DNA of 64,000 bases from Candidatus Latescibacterota bacterium (GTDB taxonomy: Bacteria > JAAXHH01): positions 394,405 through 458,404 of the forward strand of contig JAJEEG010000006.1 of assembly GCA_022821085.1 (NCBI GenBank), written 5' to 3'. How positions within the stretch are numbered: position 1 is the stretch's first letter; every line of letters starts with the position of its first letter. The notes under the pieces were generated by a model. It saw nothing but the letters and a program-made list of their open reading frames with translations, did not search any database and was not told the DNA's origin. Positions 26,852-36,142 of this stretch are shown piece by piece. Position numbers and translations under genes: made by a program.

Positions 26852-26888
26852 TATGGCTGCTCCAGCAGGCGAGAGGCCGGGTTCCTAA

Positions 26889-26933
26889 GCGGGAATCATC
26901 CCAGTGGGAATCATCACAGCGGGAATCTGCCGG
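26889..26933. repeat. 15-bp tandem repeat, three copies, between two minus-strand genes
   Basis: Units at 26889, 26904 and 26919 share the core GGGAATCATC (last copy diverged at the end). They lie between the gamma-glutamyltransferase stop and the start of the PLP-enzyme gene. Confidence 0.75.
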
Positions 26934-26943
26934 CTGAGTTCGC

Positions 26944-28716
26944 CTAATGTCCGAATGCAGCGCCTTCGATCCTGAGGTCCGGGGCGCCCAGCCGATCGCC
27001 GGATTCGGGGTCCACCATGATGCTGTGGCCGTCTCCCTGGCGGTATGAACCGCCTCCCCATCCGCGACTGCTGAGATTGTGCCCCTTCGTCTTCAGGGCG
27101 TCGACGACGTCGGTCCCCACTCCGCCTTCCACGCGTAGGAAGTCCGGGAACCACTGGTGGTGGATGCGCGGCGCGTCGACTGCTTCCTGGATGTTCATGC
27201 CGTGATCGACGACATTCAGGATCAGCTGCATGGTCGTATTGATGATCGTGCGTCCCCCGGGGCTGCCCACTACCAGGTACAGTTCGCCGTTGCGCGTAAC
27301 GATGGTCGGCGACATCGAACTCAGCATCCGCTTGTTCGGTTCGATGAGGTTCGGCTGCGTGCCGATCTGCCCGGTGTTTCTGGTGACCCCCGGTTGGTAA
27401 TTGAAATCGCCCATCTCGTTGTTAGTGATCATGCCCGTTCCCGCGATGACGATGTGGGAGCCGTACCCGCCTTCAAGCGTGTAGGTGTTCGATACGGCGT
27501 TGCCCCATTGGTCGACGACGGAATAATGGGTGGTTTCCATGGGCTCCGTTGCCATGGTCAGTTCCGGTCCCAGTTCCTCGCTGGGCGTGGCGAAGAAGGG
27601 ATCGATCGTGGTCCGAAGCTCCGCGGCGTACTCCTTCGTCGTGAGATGTCCCGGTATCTCGACGAAGTCCGCGTCTCCCAGGTGCCGGGCGCGGTCGGCG
27701 TAGGCCCGGCGCATGGCTTCGGTCATGACGTGAAGGGTGTTGGACGCGTTATGGCCCATTCGGCCCACGTCGTACCCTTCGAGTATATTGAGCATCAGCG
27801 ACATGGTGATGCCGCCCGAACTCGGCGGGGGCATGGAGATGATCTCGTATTCCCCGCGGTAGGTGTTGCGTATGGGTTCCCTGACGATCGCCTGGTAGTT
27901 GGCCAGGTCGGTCCGGTCGATCATGCCGCCGCCGGCCATCATGTCCTTTTCGATCAGCTCGGCGGTCCTGCCCTTGTAAAAGCCGTCGTGGCCGTGTTGC
28001 GCGATAAGTTTCAGGGTTTCCGCCAGGTCCTTCTGGATCCAGCGGTCGCCTGCCTGCCAGGCCTCCCCGTCGCCGCGGAGCATGGCCGCCTTGCTCGCGG
28101 GGATCTGGTCGAAAATGACCTTGCGGCCGTTCAGTCCCCGGGCGATGCGTTCCGTCAGGATGAAACCGTTCTCGGCGAGATCGATGGCGGGCTGGATGAC
28201 CTCCGCCATGGACATGGTGCCGTACTTCTCGAGGGCCAGGGCGAATCCCGCGACAGTGCCCGGCACGCCGATGGCAAGGTGGTGGATCCGGTTGGTGAAG
28301 GGATGATAGGGTGTACCGTCGCCGCGGGTGAGGACGATGTTCTGGTTCACCGCCCGGTTGCCGTCCGGATCAAGGTACATCCGGGCATGGGCCTTTCCGG
28401 GCGCCTTTTCCCGGTAGTCGACGGCCACGGCCGTTCCGTCCGCCAGTCGGATGACCATGAAGCCCCCGCCCCCGATGTTGCCGGCGGAAGGATGGGTCAC
28501 CGCCAGGGCCAGCCCCAGTCCCACGGCCGCGTCCACCGCGTTACCGCCCTTCTTGAGGATGTCCGCGGCGATCTGCGTGGCCAGGGGTTCGACGGCCACC
28601 GCCATGCCCTTCTTGCCGACCACCGGCTTGCGCGAGGCCGCATGCGACGTTTGAACGGTGGTGGACAGCAGGATGAAGCCGCACAGAACGACCAGGGTCT
28701 TGAATCGATGTATCAT
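26944..28716 (-). CDS. ggt: Gamma-glutamyltransferase / glutathione hydrolase
   Basis: 590 residues with an N-terminal signal peptide (TLVVLCGFILLSTTVQ, cleavage near SHA-ASR), so the enzyme is periplasmic or secreted. The Ntn-hydrolase autoprocessing site is TTHYSV at about residue 395; the new N-terminal Thr becomes the nucleophile. Substrate-binding MPPPSSGGITMS (about 295-306) and the C-terminal SMSPTIV and GSPGGRTIINT are present. It cleaves gamma-glutamyl bonds of glutathione and similar peptides. GAGG precedes the ATG. It is first of three minus-strand genes (then PLP enzyme, acetamidase) that together look suited to harvesting nitrogen and sulfur from peptides and amides. Confidence 0.93.
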   Translation of the reverse strand: MIHRFKTLVVLCGFILLSTTVQTSHAASRKPVVGKKGMAVAVEPLATQIAADILKKGGNAVDAAVGLGLALAVTHPSAGNIGGGGFMVIRLADGTAVAVDYREKAPGKAHARMYLDPDGNRAVNQNIVLTRGDGTPYHPFTNRIHHLAIGVPGTVAGFALALEKYGTMSMAEVIQPAIDLAENGFILTERIARGLNGRKVIFDQIPASKAAMLRGDGEAWQAGDRWIQKDLAETLKLIAQHGHDGFYKGRTAELIEKDMMAGGGMIDRTDLANYQAIVREPIRNTYRGEYEIISMPPPSSGGITMSLMLNILEGYDVGRMGHNASNTLHVMTEAMRRAYADRARHLGDADFVEIPGHLTTKEYAAELRTTIDPFFATPSEELGPELTMATEPMETTHYSVVDQWGNAVSNTYTLEGGYGSHIVIAGTGMITNNEMGDFNYQPGVTRNTGQIGTQPNLIEPNKRMLSSMSPTIVTRNGELYLVVGSPGGRTIINTTMQLILNVVDHGMNIQEAVDAPRIHHQWFPDFLRVEGGVGTDVVDALKTKGHNLSSRGWGGGSYRQGDGHSIMVDPESGDRLGAPDLRIEGAAFGH

Positions 28717-29098
28717 TTACCGAAACCTCATTCTATGGTGGCGATTCTGCGATGTTTAAGGATTGAATGCAAATCGGGGACACCGTCTTTCTTGCCGTGC
28801 CTGCCACGGCACCTGTGCCGTACCGCCTGTGCCGTGTTCGCCACGGTACAGACATCATCCACGGTACAGATCAGAAGTAATAAAGGCGGACATTCCGTCC
28901 GAGTCAAGGCCAATGTATATCCGGCAACCTGCGAAAGGCCACAAAATACACCATTAAAAGATACGGCGGACACCCCCTGCGCCTTCAGTTTTTCTCTGTT
29001 GATCCACCTCGTGCGTTGCCGTATATTCGAACGATGTTTCGACCGCAAGGAAACGACGACTGAACTCATCGGGTTATACACATCCACAGGTAATCTCC
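28717..29098. other. Divergent intergenic region with nested repeats
   Basis: About 380 bp between the gamma-glutamyltransferase and aminotransferase starts, locally AT-richer toward the right. No gene is apparent. ACGGCA-CCTG-TGCCGT (28806-28821) can form a hairpin. CCTGTGCCGT occurs at 28812 and 28826, and CCACGGTACAGA at 28841 and 28859, so GTACCG and CGGTAC can also pair. This could be an operator cluster or an expanded repeat. Confidence 0.5.
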
Positions 29099-30244
29099 AT
29101 GCGTAAACACTACCGTCTGATGATCCCCGGCCCCATCGAAGTCAGCCCCGACGTGCTCGCCCACATGAGCGATCCCCTCACCGCCCACTACGGCGACCGC
29201 TGGGTGGAGATCTGGCGCAAGACCGTATCCAATCTCCAGCGCGTGATCGGGACCGAAGGCGAAGTCTTCCCGCTCGTGGGATCGGGCCACACGGGCAACG
29301 ACGTGGTCATGAACAGCCTTTTCAATCCCGGCGACCGGATCCTGACGCTCGACAACGGCCTTTTCGGAAAGCGCCTGGACGACCTGGCCAGGGCTTTCGG
29401 GCTGGATTCGGTGGTGTTGGAAAAGCCCTGGGGCATCCCCTTCGAGGCTGCGGATATCCACGAGGCAGCCGCGGCGAATCCAGGCCTGAAGGCGGTCTTC
29501 ATGGTGCACGGGGAAACGTCGACGGGCGTGGCCAACCCGGTGCACGAACTGGCCGCCGCCGCCCGGGAACACGGCATGCTCGTCCTGGTGGACACCATCG
29601 CGTCCCTGGGCGGCGAGCAGTACCTTATGGACGCCTGGGACATCGACGTCACGGTGTGTGCTTCCCAGAAGGCCCTGGGCGCGCCGCCGGGCCTGGCCCT
29701 CGTGGCCGTGAGCGACCGGGCCTGGGACGCCATGAAAGACCGGCGGGAGCCCCGCGGGTTCATGGCCGACCTGCAGAACCTGCGGCACTTCGCCGAGACC
29801 CAGGCGGATGTCCATCCCCATCCGGGAACCATGCCGGTCAACAACTTCGTCGCATTGATCAGAAGCACGGACGATATCCTGGAAGAGGGACTCGAGGCCT
29901 GCTGGACACGGCACCGCAAGGTCTCCCGCGTGGTGCGGGAAGGCGTGCGCGCCATGGGCCTGAAGGTCATGGCCGAGGAACGGACCGCCTGCGTCAACAT
30001 GACGGTCATCCTCTCGGAAGACCGGATCAAGCCCGTCGCCTTTTCCGATTTCATGAAGGCCGAGTACGGCATGCATGTCGGCCTGGGCCTGGGAGATTAC
30101 GTAAATCGGTCTATTCGTGTGGGACACATGGCGCACAACGCCAACCTGGAGGCCGTGACGCCCTTCCTAGTCGGCCTGGAGCAATACCTGCGCCGCCAGG
30201 GATTCGACGTGGAGCGCGGCGCGTGCCTGGCCGGCCTGGACTGA
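29099..30244 (+). CDS. Class V aminotransferase (alanine/serine-glyoxylate aminotransferase-like)
   Basis: 381 residues of fold-type I PLP enzyme. MIPGPIEVSPDVL and the substrate loop LTAHYGDRW are typical of the alanine--glyoxylate/serine--pyruvate group. VHGETSTG (about 140-147), VDTIASLGG and the PLP-Lys motif ASQKALGAPPG (Lys about 196) follow. It would transfer the amino group of alanine or serine to glyoxylate or another 2-oxo acid. The close NIPSNAP gene and permease downstream suggest a small amino-acid or amine uptake and use operon. Confidence 0.88.
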   Translation: MRKHYRLMIPGPIEVSPDVLAHMSDPLTAHYGDRWVEIWRKTVSNLQRVIGTEGEVFPLVGSGHTGNDVVMNSLFNPGDRILTLDNGLFGKRLDDLARAFGLDSVVLEKPWGIPFEAADIHEAAAANPGLKAVFMVHGETSTGVANPVHELAAAAREHGMLVLVDTIASLGGEQYLMDAWDIDVTVCASQKALGAPPGLALVAVSDRAWDAMKDRREPRGFMADLQNLRHFAETQADVHPHPGTMPVNNFVALIRSTDDILEEGLEACWTRHRKVSRVVREGVRAMGLKVMAEERTACVNMTVILSEDRIKPVAFSDFMKAEYGMHVGLGLGDYVNRSIRVGHMAHNANLEAVTPFLVGLEQYLRRQGFDVERGACLAGLD

Positions 30245-30268
30245 ACTGCCGGCCGTTCTGAACTGCCG
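30241..30268. repeat. 11-bp direct repeat over a stop codon
   Basis: CTGAACTGCCG at 30241-30251 (containing the aminotransferase TGA) is repeated at 30258-30268, in the leader of the NIPSNAP gene. Confidence 0.6.
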
Positions 30269-30293
30269 TACTGGACCGAGGGGAGATACCTGG

Positions 30294-30620
30294 ATGATCT
30301 ACGAAGAACGGATCTACAAAATCATGCCCGGCCGCGTGCCGGATATCCTGGACCGGTTCACGAACCACGCCGTGCCCCTCTTCGAGAAGCACGGCATGAA
30401 GCTGGTGGGATTCTGGCAGACCGCGGTGGGGCCGAGCAACCACGACCTCACCTACCTGCTGGCCTTTGAAGACGCGAACCACCGCGACCGGGCCTGGGCG
30501 GCGTTCATGGCCGACCCCGCATGGATCAAGGCCAAGGCCGACAGCGAAAAGAACGGCGTGCTGGTCGCCGAGGTGGCCAACCGGATCCTGACGCCGGTTC
30601 CCTTCTCTCCTCTACAGTAG
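30294..30620 (+). CDS. NIPSNAP family protein
   Basis: 108 residues, a single NIPSNAP-type ferredoxin-like domain. MIYEERIYKIMPGRV, LVGFWQTAVGPSNHD and LLAFEDANHRDRAWAAF are characteristic of the family. These small proteins often sit next to catabolic enzymes but their biochemical role is not settled. GGGGAGA lies before the ATG. It is about 50 bp after the aminotransferase gene and 76 bp before the permease gene, separated by repeats. Confidence 0.85.
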   Translation: MIYEERIYKIMPGRVPDILDRFTNHAVPLFEKHGMKLVGFWQTAVGPSNHDLTYLLAFEDANHRDRAWAAFMADPAWIKAKADSEKNGVLVAEVANRILTPVPFSPLQ

Positions 30621-30641
30621 AACGCCCCTGCAGCAGGACTC

Positions 30642-30681
30642 CTCTGCAGTTGAACGACTCTGCAGTTGAACGACTCTGCAG
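30642..30681. repeat. 16-bp tandem repeat before the permease gene
   Basis: CTCTGCAGTTGAACGA at 30642 and 30658, with a partial third copy from 30674; diverged relatives (CTACAGTAGAACG, CTGCAGCAGGACT) begin about 30612. The array fills most of the gap between the NIPSNAP stop and the permease ATG. Confidence 0.75.
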
Positions 30682-30696
30682 CAGATCGGCACCGAC

Positions 30697-32772
30697 ATGG
30701 CGAAAACTCAGCGCTTGAGGAAGGAACTGCGGTTCTTCGAAGTCTACGCCGTTGCGACGGGTACCACGTTGAGCGCGGGCTTCTTTCTTCTGCCGGGCCT
30801 GGCGGCGATGGAGGCCGGTCCCTCCCTCGTGCTGGCCTACCTGTTGGCGACCGTTCCCCTCATCCCCGCCATGCTCTGCATCGTGGAACTGGCCACCGCC
30901 ATGCCCCGCGCCGGCGGCGTGTACTACTTCGTCGACCGGTCTCTGGGACCTTACGCCGGACTGATCACGGGGATCGGGACCTGGCTGGCGCTCATCCTCA
31001 AGGTCACCTTCGCGCTGGTGGGCATGGGCGCCTACGTCGCCCTTTTCTTCCCGGGCCTGCCCCAACTGCCCGTGGCCCTGGTACTGGCGGCGGGTCTCGG
31101 TGCGGTGAATTACTTCGGCGCCGCGAAGAGCGGCCGCCTGCAGATCTACCTGGTGATGGCCCTGCTCCTGCTGCTGGCCGGTTTTATCGGCGGCGGAGTC
31201 CCGGCGCTGGATGCCGTCGTGTTCGAGGGCCTCTTCGACGTCGAAATCACCACGCTCATGGGGACGGCGGGGCTGGTCTACATCAGCTACGTAGGGGTGA
31301 CCAAGGTCGCGAGTCTCGCGGAAGAAATCGAAAAGCCGGAGAAGACCCTTCCCCGGGGCGTATTCCTGGCCCTGGCCACCGCCGTCGTGGTATACGCCCT
31401 CGGCACGGCGGTCATGGTGGGGGTCATACCCATCGAACGCCTTGCGGGCGACCTGACGCCGGCGGCGACGGCGGCCGGCATCCTGTACGGCTGGTGGGGA
31501 AGCCTGCTCCTCTCGGTGGCGGCCCTGCTCGCCTTCGTCTCCGTGGCGAACGCGGGCATCCTGAGCGCTTCCCGCTATCCGCTTGCGATGAGCCGGGACC
31601 GCCTGCTGCCCGTCGGGATGAGTCAGGTAACCTCCAAAGGCGTGCCGGTCCGCTCGCTGATCGTTACGGTGGGAAGCATCCTCGTCATCCTGCTGACCCT
31701 CGACCCCGTGGGCATCGCCAAGCTGGCGAGCGCCTTTCAGCTGGCCGTCTTCGCCCTGGTGTGCCTCGCGGTCGTCGTGATGCGGGAAAGCCGAATCGCC
31801 GAGTACGACCCGGGATACCGCTCGCCCTGGTACCCCTGGATGCACATCGCGGGCATGGTACTGCCCTTCCTCGTGATCTGGCAGATGGGTTGGCCCGCCA
31901 TCCTGTTCATCGTCGGATTCATAGGCGCCGGGACCCTGTGGTATTTCTACTACGCACGGTTCAGGGCGGACCGCAACGGCGCGATCTACCACATCTTCGA
32001 GCGGCTCGGCCGGTCGCGCTACCAGGGGCTGGACCGGGAACTGCGCGGGATCCTGAAGGAAAAGGGGCTCAGGGACGAAGACCCGTTTGAAGACATGATC
32101 ACCCGGTGCCAGCCGGTCGATCTGGAAGAGAAAGTCGAGTTCGATCAGGTTGCCGCCGTCGCGGCGGAAAAACTTTCGTCCCGCGTCGGACTTTCAGTGG
32201 GTGAAATCAACGACAGATTCACGCAGAAGACCGATGCGGGCGGAACACCGGTCGCCGAAGGCGTGATGCTGCGCCATTTTCGAATGACGGGTATCGCCCT
32301 GCCGGAACTGGTTCTCGTCCGTGCGTTCGAGGGCGTGCGGGTAGACTATCAAAATCCCGTGACCGGCACGCTGAATTCCGACGAAATTCACGCGTTTTTC
32401 TTCCTGGTCAGCCCCGCGGAGCACACCGCGCTGCATCTGCGCATGCTGGCCCGGATCGCGGAACGGGCCGACGACGTGAACTTCGGCCAGGTATGGATCG
32501 CCGCGTTCGACGAACACGCCCTTCGCGATATCTTCCTGCGGAACGACCGGTACCTTACCGTCCCGGTCCTACCCCAGTCGCCCGCGAGCGGCCTGATTGG
32601 CATGCCCATATCGGAAATGGAAATCCCGGGAGGATGCCGGATCGTGTGGATACGCCATTTCGACGAGGTGATCGTACCCTCGGGCGACACCGTGATCAAG
32701 CCCGGTGATCTGCTGACCGTTATCGGAGATCCCGGGGACTTGAACGCCTTCCGGCGGATGTACCACGACTAG
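30697..32772 (+). CDS. APC-family amino acid permease with C-terminal PTS-EIIA-like and TrkA-C/RCK-C-like domains
   Basis: 691 residues. The first 440 or so form a 12-segment APC transporter; TGTTLSAGFFLLPGL is the unwound-helix-1 motif and ELATAMPRAGGVYYF the helix-2 loop. After a basic loop (YYARFRADRNG) a cytoplasmic tail of about 230 residues follows. It contains a PTS-EIIA type 2-like stretch (HAFFFLVSPAEHTALHLRMLARIA, about 569-592) and a TrkA-C-like end (GMPISEMEIPGGCRIVWIRH, then IKPGDLLTVIGDPGDL). Such tails usually sense nucleotides or regulate gating. The His expected to carry phosphate in EIIA is not in a clear context. Likely imports an amino acid used by the adjoining aminotransferase. 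Its stop overlaps the convergent acetamidase stop. Confidence 0.85.
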   Translation: MAKTQRLRKELRFFEVYAVATGTTLSAGFFLLPGLAAMEAGPSLVLAYLLATVPLIPAMLCIVELATAMPRAGGVYYFVDRSLGPYAGLITGIGTWLALILKVTFALVGMGAYVALFFPGLPQLPVALVLAAGLGAVNYFGAAKSGRLQIYLVMALLLLLAGFIGGGVPALDAVVFEGLFDVEITTLMGTAGLVYISYVGVTKVASLAEEIEKPEKTLPRGVFLALATAVVVYALGTAVMVGVIPIERLAGDLTPAATAAGILYGWWGSLLLSVAALLAFVSVANAGILSASRYPLAMSRDRLLPVGMSQVTSKGVPVRSLIVTVGSILVILLTLDPVGIAKLASAFQLAVFALVCLAVVVMRESRIAEYDPGYRSPWYPWMHIAGMVLPFLVIWQMGWPAILFIVGFIGAGTLWYFYYARFRADRNGAIYHIFERLGRSRYQGLDRELRGILKEKGLRDEDPFEDMITRCQPVDLEEKVEFDQVAAVAAEKLSSRVGLSVGEINDRFTQKTDAGGTPVAEGVMLRHFRMTGIALPELVLVRAFEGVRVDYQNPVTGTLNSDEIHAFFFLVSPAEHTALHLRMLARIAERADDVNFGQVWIAAFDEHALRDIFLRNDRYLTVPVLPQSPASGLIGMPISEMEIPGGCRIVWIRHFDEVIVPSGDTVIKPGDLLTVIGDPGDLNAFRRMYHD

Positions 32773-33701
32773 GGCACGTAGGGCGTCCCCGTTCGCCGGA
32801 GTTCCTTCGTAATCGCCATCTGGCAGGTCACGTAGGCCTGGGCGTCCGCGTTGCCGCGGCGGTTCAGCAGGCCGGCGGCGTAGCCCGGACGGGCGTCGGC
32901 GATGGTGCCGACGATGAGGTTGGCGTATTCCACCGTGGTGTCGTACCGGTCCGCGATCAGGGCGTTCATCTCGCTCCAGGCGATCTTGACGGCTTCTTCC
33001 CAGTTATAGCCCTGCCCGCTGGTCAGATACTCCTCCTGCGACTCCACGATGCGGGTCTTCTCCACGACCGGCGCGCTGCACGGAAACCCGGGCGACCGGT
33101 CCACGCGCATCGTGATCGTCGAATCGATCTCAACGCCCGTCCCCGTCAACTCGCCGTCCCCCATCCGGGCGTGCACGTCCCCCAGGGACAGCAGTCCCCC
33201 CGGTTTCTGGGCGCAGATGTGGACCGTGCTGCCCGGTTGTATCGCATTGAAATCCATGTTGCCGCCGGTGTCGATCTGGTGGAGCGCCACCGATTCGAGC
33301 ATGACGACGCCGATCATGGGCCGGACCGGGACCACGAAGTCGGGCGGGAAATGGACCAGGCCGTCCCGCACCGGCGCGATCAGTCGCAGGCTGCCCCAGT
33401 GGGGGCCGCCGTTGCGGTAGAAGCCGTAGGGACCGACCTCCATGTCGAGGATCTCCACGGACACCCAGTCCCCGGCCTCGATCCCCTCGATATGGAACGG
33501 TCCGCACGGCCGTGAATACCGGTAGGGATCCACGTCCATCACCGCCCCGGCCCGCAGGTCCTTCTTGGCGGGATAGTCCTGGTCGTGACCGCCGTAGGTC
33601 TCGACCTGGACCGTCTCCCCGGGTTCGAGCACGCCGCGGATCTCCTTGAATGCCGGATCGTCCGGACCGGAGAGATAGGGGGTGCGGGTAAACCGGCGCA
33701 T
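32769..33701 (-). CDS. Acetamidase/formamidase family protein
   Basis: 310 residues, full family length without any tail. Motifs match the homologue at 24031-25782: VQVETYGGHDQ, GDWVSVEILDMEV, GGNMDFNAIQPG, LSLGDVHARMGDGELTGTG. It should hydrolyse a short amide to ammonia and acid. AGGAAGGAG lies before the ATG. The 3' end overlaps the permease stop by four bases (convergent). The two copies in one window show the family is expanded here; this one is the ordinary form. Confidence 0.88.
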   Translation of the reverse strand: MRRFTRTPYLSGPDDPAFKEIRGVLEPGETVQVETYGGHDQDYPAKKDLRAGAVMDVDPYRYSRPCGPFHIEGIEAGDWVSVEILDMEVGPYGFYRNGGPHWGSLRLIAPVRDGLVHFPPDFVVPVRPMIGVVMLESVALHQIDTGGNMDFNAIQPGSTVHICAQKPGGLLSLGDVHARMGDGELTGTGVEIDSTITMRVDRSPGFPCSAPVVEKTRIVESQEEYLTSGQGYNWEEAVKIAWSEMNALIADRYDTTVEYANLIVGTIADARPGYAAGLLNRRGNADAQAYVTCQMAITKELRRTGTPYVP

Positions 33702-33974
33702 GGAACGCTCCTTCCTGTTGGGCCAACGTCCTTGTAGTCCGACGGGTTGTTAACGGTTTGATGCGATTACGATTAATTGCGAATTCAGGCGTGTTTTCTG
33801 TCGCCTCGCGGCGAAGGCGCGTTATATTCCGGATTGTATTCGTTCCAACGGTGCCTTACAAGCCCAAAACCTACCCCATCCCGCGGTCCGGCGCTGGAAG
33901 AAGTCCGACCCAACCAGGGGTCCGGTCTATACCGGGGTCCGATCCCTACGTCGATCCGCGGCGGAGAACAGACC

Positions 33975-34826
33975 ATGCGACTGACGAAAGAACAACTGGC
34001 GTTCATGGAGACCTTCGGCTTCCTCGGCTTTCCCGGGCTGTTGAAGGACCGGATCGACGGAATCACCGGAGCCTTCGAGGCCGTCTGGGCCGAGCGCGGC
34101 GGCGGTCATGACGGCAAGCCCCACGACGGCACGGCCAGGTCCTGCATCGTGCCCTTCATCGACCAGCATCCCGTGCTGTCCGCGCTCATCGACGACCCTC
34201 GCGTCAACGGGATCTTCAGCAGCCTCCTGGGGGACGACTTCGTGTACCTGGGCAGCGACGGGAATTTCTACGTGGACGATACACGGTGGCATTCGGACAC
34301 GGACTGGTCGGGTAAGATGCGCGGCGCGCCGCCCCGTATCTACTACAAGATGGCCTTCTACCTCGATCCGCTGACCCGGGAATCGGGTGCGCTGCGGGTG
34401 ATCCCGGGCAGCCACCGCTGGGGTGACGCGTATGCCGACTCGCTGGAATCCCAGATCCGTGAATCGCCGGAAAACTGGGGCATCGAAGGCTGGGAGGTGC
34501 CGGCCGTAGCCCTCGAGACGCAGCCCGGCGACATCGTGGTCTTCAACCAGAATACCAAGCACAGCGCCTGGGGCGGGGGCGATCGGCGCAGGATGTTCAC
34601 GGTCAACTGCACGGCCCGGTTCGCCGATGAGGATATCCCGATCCTGAAGAACGAGATCGCCGCCGCCGCACGGTTCTGGCTCGACAGCGTCTACGGCGAG
34701 GCCATGCTGGAGACGGCCGGCCCGGCGCGCATGAAACACCTGGAACAGCCCCTGGCCCACCAGGACCACCTTGTGGAGGAGGTACGCAAGGCCAGGCTGC
34801 GTATGGCGGAGCCGTCGCGGGGTTAG
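33975..34826 (+). CDS. PhyH-family Fe(II)/2-oxoglutarate dioxygenase
   Basis: 283 residues. Triad RWHSDTDW (His106, Asp108) and TKHSAWG (His196), with Arg205/206. The start MRLTKEQLAFMETFGF has GCGGAG upstream; a longer open frame to 33777 reads unlike protein. It is clearly paralogous to the protein at 50744-51532: both share FMxTFGFLxFPGLL, SDGNFYV and HSDT. The paralogues differ by an insertion here after the metal motif (SGKMRGAPPR). It stands between the acetamidase and amidohydrolase genes. Substrate unknown. Confidence 0.88.
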   Translation: MRLTKEQLAFMETFGFLGFPGLLKDRIDGITGAFEAVWAERGGGHDGKPHDGTARSCIVPFIDQHPVLSALIDDPRVNGIFSSLLGDDFVYLGSDGNFYVDDTRWHSDTDWSGKMRGAPPRIYYKMAFYLDPLTRESGALRVIPGSHRWGDAYADSLESQIRESPENWGIEGWEVPAVALETQPGDIVVFNQNTKHSAWGGGDRRRMFTVNCTARFADEDIPILKNEIAAAARFWLDSVYGEAMLETAGPARMKHLEQPLAHQDHLVEEVRKARLRMAEPSRG

Positions 34827-34841
34827 AGCACAATTACGCTT

Positions 34842-34869
34842 CCGGCGACCGCACTGCCGGCGACCGCAC
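34842..34869. repeat. 13-bp direct repeat between convergent genes
   Basis: CCGGCGACCGCAC at 34842-34854 and 34857-34869, a 15-bp period, in the 60-bp gap between the PhyH stop and the amidohydrolase stop. Confidence 0.65.
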
Positions 34870-34889
34870 CGTGGGTCGGCCGCCCCGAC

Positions 34890-35894
34890 TTACCGCCAGT
34901 CCTGCTGGCCGCGGACCTGCCGCAGGAACCTTCGGGCGTTGCCGGAGAAATGGTCCTCGATCTCCTTTGGCGTCAGCCCCAGCATGTCCGCCACCTGTTT
35001 CTCCTGCCGTAGTTGCTCGTAGATGACCAGCGTCGCCCGCGAATCGCAGTGGGGCGTCGTTTCCGTCGTGCCCTCGTAGTAGGTCCACGCCCGCCCGTAG
35101 GTGACGTACTTGCCCCGGGCGCATCCCGCCACCACGTTGTCCGAACCGAACATGACCCGCGAGCGGTCCTCGTGCTTCATCAGCAGGTACTGGGAGTAGA
35201 GGTCGTTCACGGCCGACGTATCGTACCAGATGTTGGGCAGGTCCGTGAGAAAGTGGATGGCCCGCTCCATCATGAAGCAGTTGAAGGCCCGGGCGCAGTG
35301 GGCGAGGATCCACTGGGCGCGGGGATAGCGCTTCGTGTAGTCGGCCAGGTCTTTCTGGTTTTCCGCGTCCGCCGGCCCTTCGGGCTTGGACATGTGCATG
35401 GTGATGGCGAGTCCGAGATCGTGGGCCACTTCGATGAAGGATTCGGGCAGGAAGTCCGGGATGCGGCAGTAGGTGGGGTCCGGCGCGAAGGTCCGGTAAG
35501 GCTTCAGACCCAGGAAGCCGTGTCGCTTTACCTGCGCGGCCACGTATTCCGGCGTCATGTCGGGCGTGACCATCATGTTGATCGCCGATTCGGGGTCCTG
35601 CTTCATCTCCTCGGCCATCCAGTCGTTATGGCCTTCCGTGTCGATCCCGCCGGGGATCGGCGTGCCGAGTACCAGGTAATGCATCCTGCGGCCCGGATAC
35701 AGCTGCTCCGCCCAGGCGAGGTGGTCCTGGTAGTCAATCTCCACCCGGAGCCCGGTAGGATCCGGGGGAAGCTTTCCCCGGTGCCGTTCCGACCACATGT
35801 GCACGTGCATGTCGTAGACGGTTTCCGGCACGAAATCGGCCAGTTCCTCGTCCCAGAAGCCTCGATCGAAATCCTGATAGTTTGGTACGCTCAT
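34890..35894 (-). CDS. Amidohydrolase (amidohydrolase_2 family)
   Basis: 334 residues. The metal motif YDMHVHMWS (HxH, about residues 27-34) is intact, unlike the copy at 1406-2536. ITMHMSKPEG (about 164-173), ILAHCARAF and MFGSDNVV (conserved Asp) complete a typical site. Relatives hydrolyse or decarboxylate cyclic compounds. GAGGAG lies seven bases before the ATG at 35894; a further upstream ATG would add 13 residues without a ribosome binding site. A divergent leader of about 250 bp separates it from the HisC-like gene. Substrate unknown. Confidence 0.87.
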   Translation of the reverse strand: MSVPNYQDFDRGFWDEELADFVPETVYDMHVHMWSERHRGKLPPDPTGLRVEIDYQDHLAWAEQLYPGRRMHYLVLGTPIPGGIDTEGHNDWMAEEMKQDPESAINMMVTPDMTPEYVAAQVKRHGFLGLKPYRTFAPDPTYCRIPDFLPESFIEVAHDLGLAITMHMSKPEGPADAENQKDLADYTKRYPRAQWILAHCARAFNCFMMERAIHFLTDLPNIWYDTSAVNDLYSQYLLMKHEDRSRVMFGSDNVVAGCARGKYVTYGRAWTYYEGTTETTPHCDSRATLVIYEQLRQEKQVADMLGLTPKEIEDHFSGNARRFLRQVRGQQDWR

Positions 35895-36142
35895 GAAGAC
35901 TCCTCGCAGATGCAGGGGATAGCTGTGTGACATTGCGGCGAAATCGGCGTTGGCGCGAGTGCGATGCCAACTCTACTGCTTGAGAACGGAAATCCTTTGT
36001 TTTGTCGTGCGCAACCGGTTCAGTGTACCCCTATCGCGCATCCTTTTCAAGACCAAAAGAAACTTTGACATTACACGGCTGAAGACGCTTATTTCTCTCG
36101 ATATCTCATCCAATCAGATCGCCATTGAAGACGGAGGCTATC

